Shown here in pieces: positions 60,991 through 64,000 of a stretch of DNA of 64,000 bases (positions are counted from its first letter, which is position 1; each line of letters starts with the position of its first letter). Origin of the DNA: CAZMRQ01 sp964568795 (lineage in GTDB: Bacteria > Pseudomonadota > Gammaproteobacteria > Comchoanobacterales > Comchoanobacteraceae); NCBI GenBank assembly GCA_964568795.1, contig CAZMRQ010000003.1, positions 4,386-68,385 of the forward strand, in the 5' to 3' direction. The position numbers and the translations under genes are program-made. The notes under the pieces were generated by a model. The model was not told the origin of the DNA and searched no databases. It saw only the letters and a program-made list of their open reading frames with translations.

Positions 60991-63666
60991 TTAAACTATG
61001 GCTGTGGGTTTGGGTTTGCGTATTTTAATCAGATGTTTGCTTTCTAATCCAAAAAGCACTGCAAGAGAACCAGCTACATAGATAGATGAGTAGGTGCCTA
61101 CTAAAATCCCGATGATTAAGGCAATAGAAAAGCCTCGAAGGACCTCTCCACCAAGAGTAGCTAATGCAATCACAACAAGAAGTGTGAGAGCAGAGGTAAG
61201 TGTCGTACGAGACAGTGTTTGATTAATAGATAGGTCAATAGTGTCACTGGCCTTTAAGTGACGGTGTTTTTTGAAGTTCTCACGTACTCGATCGTAGACG
61301 ACAATAGTGTCATTGAGTGAGTAGCCCAGAACTGTCAGCAAAGCGGCCAGAGATATTAGGTTGAACTCCATGCCTGTTGCTGCAAACACACCGAGTATGA
61401 CAAAGGGGTCATGAACCAGTGAAACGAGTGCACTAAAGGCAAAACGTAATTCAAAACGCAGGGCAATATACACCATAGTGATTAGCAGCGATGCAGCTAT
61501 AGCCAAAATAGCTCCTTGCACCATATTCTGTCCGACTTGAGGCCCAATAAACTCTTTACGTTCAATTTTAGCTTGCGGCAAAGCTTGAGTGATTTTTGTG
61601 GCAAGCTCTTTATCATCGCCGTCTGTTTTGGCAAAGCGTAGCATGTAGTTTTGTGTGCTCCCATAAGCCTGTACTGAGGGATTTAAGTCTTTTTCAGCTA
61701 AACCAGATCGGATTTCTGCAGGGGTAATGGTTTGGTTTAGATGAATCTCAAATTGGGTGCCGCCGGTAAAGTCTAAGCCAAGGTTCAGCCCATTGCTCCA
61801 CAATGCTGCGATAGAAGAAATAAAGAGGAATATAGAGAAGTACATAGCTTTGTATGATAGTTTCATAAAGCCAATGTCTTTTATTTTCCCAAACCAATCA
61901 TGAGCGAGTTTAAGTATATTGGGTAGGTATTGGTAGCAGATAGTCAGCACACTTCGGGTACAGTAAATGGCTGTAAGCATTGAGGCAAGTAAACCAATTG
62001 TGAGTGTGATAGCAAAGCCTTTAACAGATCCTGAGCCAAGCCCAAAAAGAACCATGGCTGTAATTAATGTGGTCATATTGGCATCAAAAATACTTGAGAA
62101 AGCACGATCATATCCTTGAGCAATAGCTTGCTGATTGCTTTTGCCATGTTTTATTTCTTCACGAATACGTTCATTAATCAATACATTGGCATCCACAGCC
62201 ATGCCCACTGTCAGGACTATTCCAGCAATGCCAGGCAACGTGAGTGTCGCCCCAAGCAAGGAAAGAATAGCCATAATTATCCATATATTGAGAATCAGGG
62301 CAAGGTTAGCAATAACACCCATGCCGCGGTAATAGTAAAGCATGAAGGCGAATACCAGTAGTGAGCCGATTATTAATGAAATAACGCCTTGAGTGATATT
62401 TGTTTCACCAAGTGATGGCCCAATTGTGACTTCTTCAATAATATTCACAGGTGCTGCTAAGGCTCCTGCACGCAGCAGAAGTGCTAAGTCATTCGCTTCC
62501 TGATAAGAGGATAATCCAGTGATTTGAAATTGACTGCCGAGCGCTGATTGAATGCTGGGTGCGCTTATGATTTTCGCATCAGCTATGGGGTGTCCATTTT
62601 TATCATTTTTTGTTTCAACATAAATGACAGCCATGCGCTGGCCAATATTTTTACTAGTGATTTCATTAAAGGTGTGCTCTTGCCCGCCGCCAAGCCTGAT
62701 ATCAACGACTGGTTGCCCATCTCGTAATGATGCGCTGGCATAGGTGATGGCATCACCATGCAAGACAACTTCTTGGTGCAGAGGGAGTTGACCGCCTTCC
62801 TTAAATGGCAGCCATTCGGTATTGCTGGGATCGTCACGTTGAGACTGGACAAGTTGAAGCCTGAGTGTAGCTGTTTTTCCAATGAGTGACTTTGCTCGAT
62901 TGATGTCTTGTATGCCTGGGAGATCAATGCTGACTTGATCACGTCCAACACGTGATACAGAAGCTTCAGCAATCCCCATTTCATTGACACGTTTGTTGAG
63001 GGCTTGGATAGTCTTCTGCACAGCGTAATCGGCTATACTTTTATCATTTTGATTGCTGCTAAGAGTGATGCTGATAGCATTGTCATCTAAGGAATCGATA
63101 TCTGCTTGAGGATATGAGCTACGAAGCACAGATAACGCGAGTTCCTGATGTTTATGATTGATCAGATTGATCTTATAGCTGTTGTTTGTTGCATGATTTA
63201 TTTGGCTGTAGCGTATATGTTTTGATTTAAGTAGAGCCTGAATGTTCTGAATGTCGTGTGATGTAGATGCTTTTTGCAATTGGCTGAGGTCTATTTGTAA
63301 TAGAAAATGAACTCCTCCACGAAGATCAAGGCCAAGGCTCATTGGTTTAGCACCGATTGCTTTAAGCCATGTGGGATAATCACGAACGAGGTTGATGGCT
63401 GTGGGAAATAGCTTGGTCAGTTTATCTTTGGCAGCAAGTTGTTCATCGGTGCTGTTGAATAAGAGTTGGTATCCTTTACTTGTTGGTTGAATCGATCGTG
63501 GTGTGATTTGTGCTTTGTTAATCGTGTTATTGACTCTCTCTTGAGTTGAGAGTGTGTCGATATCAACAGTAGGCCTTTCAGGGTAAAAGTTTGGCAAGCT
63601 ATAGAAGAGTGATACCAATGCAATGAGTATCACTATCCAAAAATCTTTTTTGCTGTATTCTTTCAT
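60991..63666 (-). CDS. secDF: Fused protein-export subunit SecD-SecF
   Basis: A single 891-residue chain covering both proton-motive-force-driven Sec accessory subunits. Residues 1-590 are SecD (first helix LIALVSLFYSLPNF, LGLDLRGGVHF, periplasmic domain, six-helix block with GMAVDANVLINERIRE); residues 592-891 are SecF (GLNLGLDFTGGTQFEI, then SLNDTIVVYDRVREN). No stop or separate start divides them; the only in-frame Met at the junction (about residue 601) lacks a ribosome site. It overlaps yajC by 4 bp. Confidence 0.93.
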   Translation of the reverse strand: MKEYSKKDFWIVILIALVSLFYSLPNFYPERPTVDIDTLSTQERVNNTINKAQITPRSIQPTSKGYQLLFNSTDEQLAAKDKLTKLFPTAINLVRDYPTWLKAIGAKPMSLGLDLRGGVHFLLQIDLSQLQKASTSHDIQNIQALLKSKHIRYSQINHATNNSYKINLINHKHQELALSVLRSSYPQADIDSLDDNAISITLSSNQNDKSIADYAVQKTIQALNKRVNEMGIAEASVSRVGRDQVSIDLPGIQDINRAKSLIGKTATLRLQLVQSQRDDPSNTEWLPFKEGGQLPLHQEVVLHGDAITYASASLRDGQPVVDIRLGGGQEHTFNEITSKNIGQRMAVIYVETKNDKNGHPIADAKIISAPSIQSALGSQFQITGLSSYQEANDLALLLRAGALAAPVNIIEEVTIGPSLGETNITQGVISLIIGSLLVFAFMLYYYRGMGVIANLALILNIWIIMAILSLLGATLTLPGIAGIVLTVGMAVDANVLINERIREEIKHGKSNQQAIAQGYDRAFSSIFDANMTTLITAMVLFGLGSGSVKGFAITLTIGLLASMLTAIYCTRSVLTICYQYLPNILKLAHDWFGKIKDIGFMKLSYKAMYFSIFLFISSIAALWSNGLNLGLDFTGGTQFEIHLNQTITPAEIRSGLAEKDLNPSVQAYGSTQNYMLRFAKTDGDDKELATKITQALPQAKIERKEFIGPQVGQNMVQGAILAIAASLLITMVYIALRFELRFAFSALVSLVHDPFVILGVFAATGMEFNLISLAALLTVLGYSLNDTIVVYDRVRENFKKHRHLKASDTIDLSINQTLSRTTLTSALTLLVVIALATLGGEVLRGFSIALIIGILVGTYSSIYVAGSLAVLFGLESKHLIKIRKPKPTAIV

Positions 63667-63998
63667 TTTGTTGTTGCGGTTGCTGTGGAGCCTTTAGGGA
63701 AAACCTGGCTGACTGCATGCCTTTGCATCTTGATCGTTGAGTTCTCGTTGATTGATAACTCAAGATATTGCTGATCGAGGGACAATATAGTTCCGATGAT
63801 GCCTGATGTGGTCGCCACTTCATCACCTACATTGAGATTTTTAAGAAGGCTTTCATGTGCTTGTTGGCGTTTTTTCTGTGGGCGTATCATTAAAAAGTAG
63901 AATACAGCAAACATAAGTCCAATTGTAACAAATGAAGAGATGCCACTAGCGGGTGCATTGGCAGGTGAGCTGGTTGTTGCAAAAATATCAGTAATCAT
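63663..63998 (-). CDS. yajC: Sec translocon accessory protein YajC
   Basis: A 111-residue single-pass protein with helix about 23-42 (VTIGLMFAVFYFLMIRPQKK) and a small cytoplasmic barrel domain (GDEVATTSGIIGTI). It is the usual first gene of the yajC-secD-secF operon and overlaps secDF by 4 bp. The upstream gene, often tgt, lies beyond the window. Confidence 0.94.
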   Translation of the reverse strand: MITDIFATTSSPANAPASGISSFVTIGLMFAVFYFLMIRPQKKRQQAHESLLKNLNVGDEVATTSGIIGTILSLDQQYLELSINENSTIKMQRHAVSQVFPKGSTATATTK

Positions 63999-64000
63999 TA

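Noticed and set aside
61860..61900. Separate internal start for SecF
   Set aside because: The in-frame Met near residue 601 has no ribosome site and the frame is continuous with SecD.

Overview
The window is a compact, gene-dense, moderately AT-rich chromosome segment from a gammaproteobacterium. Gammaproteobacterial neighbourhoods support this: rsmI-rnpB, zipA-ligA, accD-dedD-cvpA, rpoZ-spoT, mutY-yggX, ndk-rlmN, accA-tilS, yajC-secDF and suhB-trmJ. A host-associated, probably intracellular lifestyle (Legionellales-like or similar) is inferred from ankyrin-repeat proteins, several large orphan proteins, loss of partner genes from conserved operons and very tight packing. The species cannot be fixed from the sequence alone.

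Layout. 1-3.8 kb: lipoprotein, M50 protease, tRNA-Thr, rsmI, RNase P RNA and a CPA2 antiporter. 3.9-9.4 kb: a complete pyruvate dehydrogenase operon (aceE-aceF-lpd). 9.6-11 kb: two outer-membrane beta-barrel proteins, each with its own promoter. 11-12.4 kb: mpl. 12.4-18 kb: an accessory stretch with an AAA/DUF4143 ATPase, an unusual heavy-metal P-type-ATPase-like protein between two direct repeats that look like broken reverse-transcriptase genes, and an ankyrin protein. 18-21.3 kb: glycine-zipper lipoprotein, tRNA-Arg(CCU), zipA and ligA. 21.1-25 kb: a minus-strand block with an orphan membrane protein, SDR enzyme, uridine-kinase-like protein, Smr protein, rhomboid protease and a small TPR-like membrane protein. 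25.1-30.6 kb: mutM, an exported Cys-rich protein, truA, a TraI_2-like protein, accD, dedD and cvpA. 30.6-36.9 kb: holA, ornithine cyclodeaminase with an MFS transporter, an 870-aa repeat protein and a small membrane protein. 37-42.5 kb: rpoZ, spoT, a rubredoxin-reductase-like flavoprotein, arginase and citrate synthase. 42.9-52.5 kb: tilS, accA, an MFS transporter, yggX, mutY, trmB, a CI-like regulator, hemW, a RimJ-like acetyltransferase, tsaD and plsY. 52.7-58.4 kb: an ankyrin protein, O-antigen-ligase-like protein, rlmN, ndk and two orphan membrane proteins. 58.4-64 kb: iscS, trmJ, suhB, a fused secDF and yajC.

The core genes supply acetyl-CoA (PDH), its entry into the TCA cycle (citrate synthase) and into lipids (AccA, AccD, PlsY), base-excision repair (MutM, MutY, LigA), tRNA and rRNA modification, Sec export and envelope upkeep. 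Arginase plus ornithine cyclodeaminase could turn arginine into proline, and an MFS carrier is translationally coupled to the second enzyme.

The most unusual items are the P1B-like ATPase that seems to lack its nucleotide-binding domain and lies between reverse-transcriptase-like repeats; two orphan proteins whose C-terminal tails are encoded antisense inside conserved neighbours; the SecD-SecF fusion; and a small exported protein with two four-cysteine clusters. Nine of the ten convergent gene pairs overlap at their 3' ends, so intrinsic terminators are scarce.
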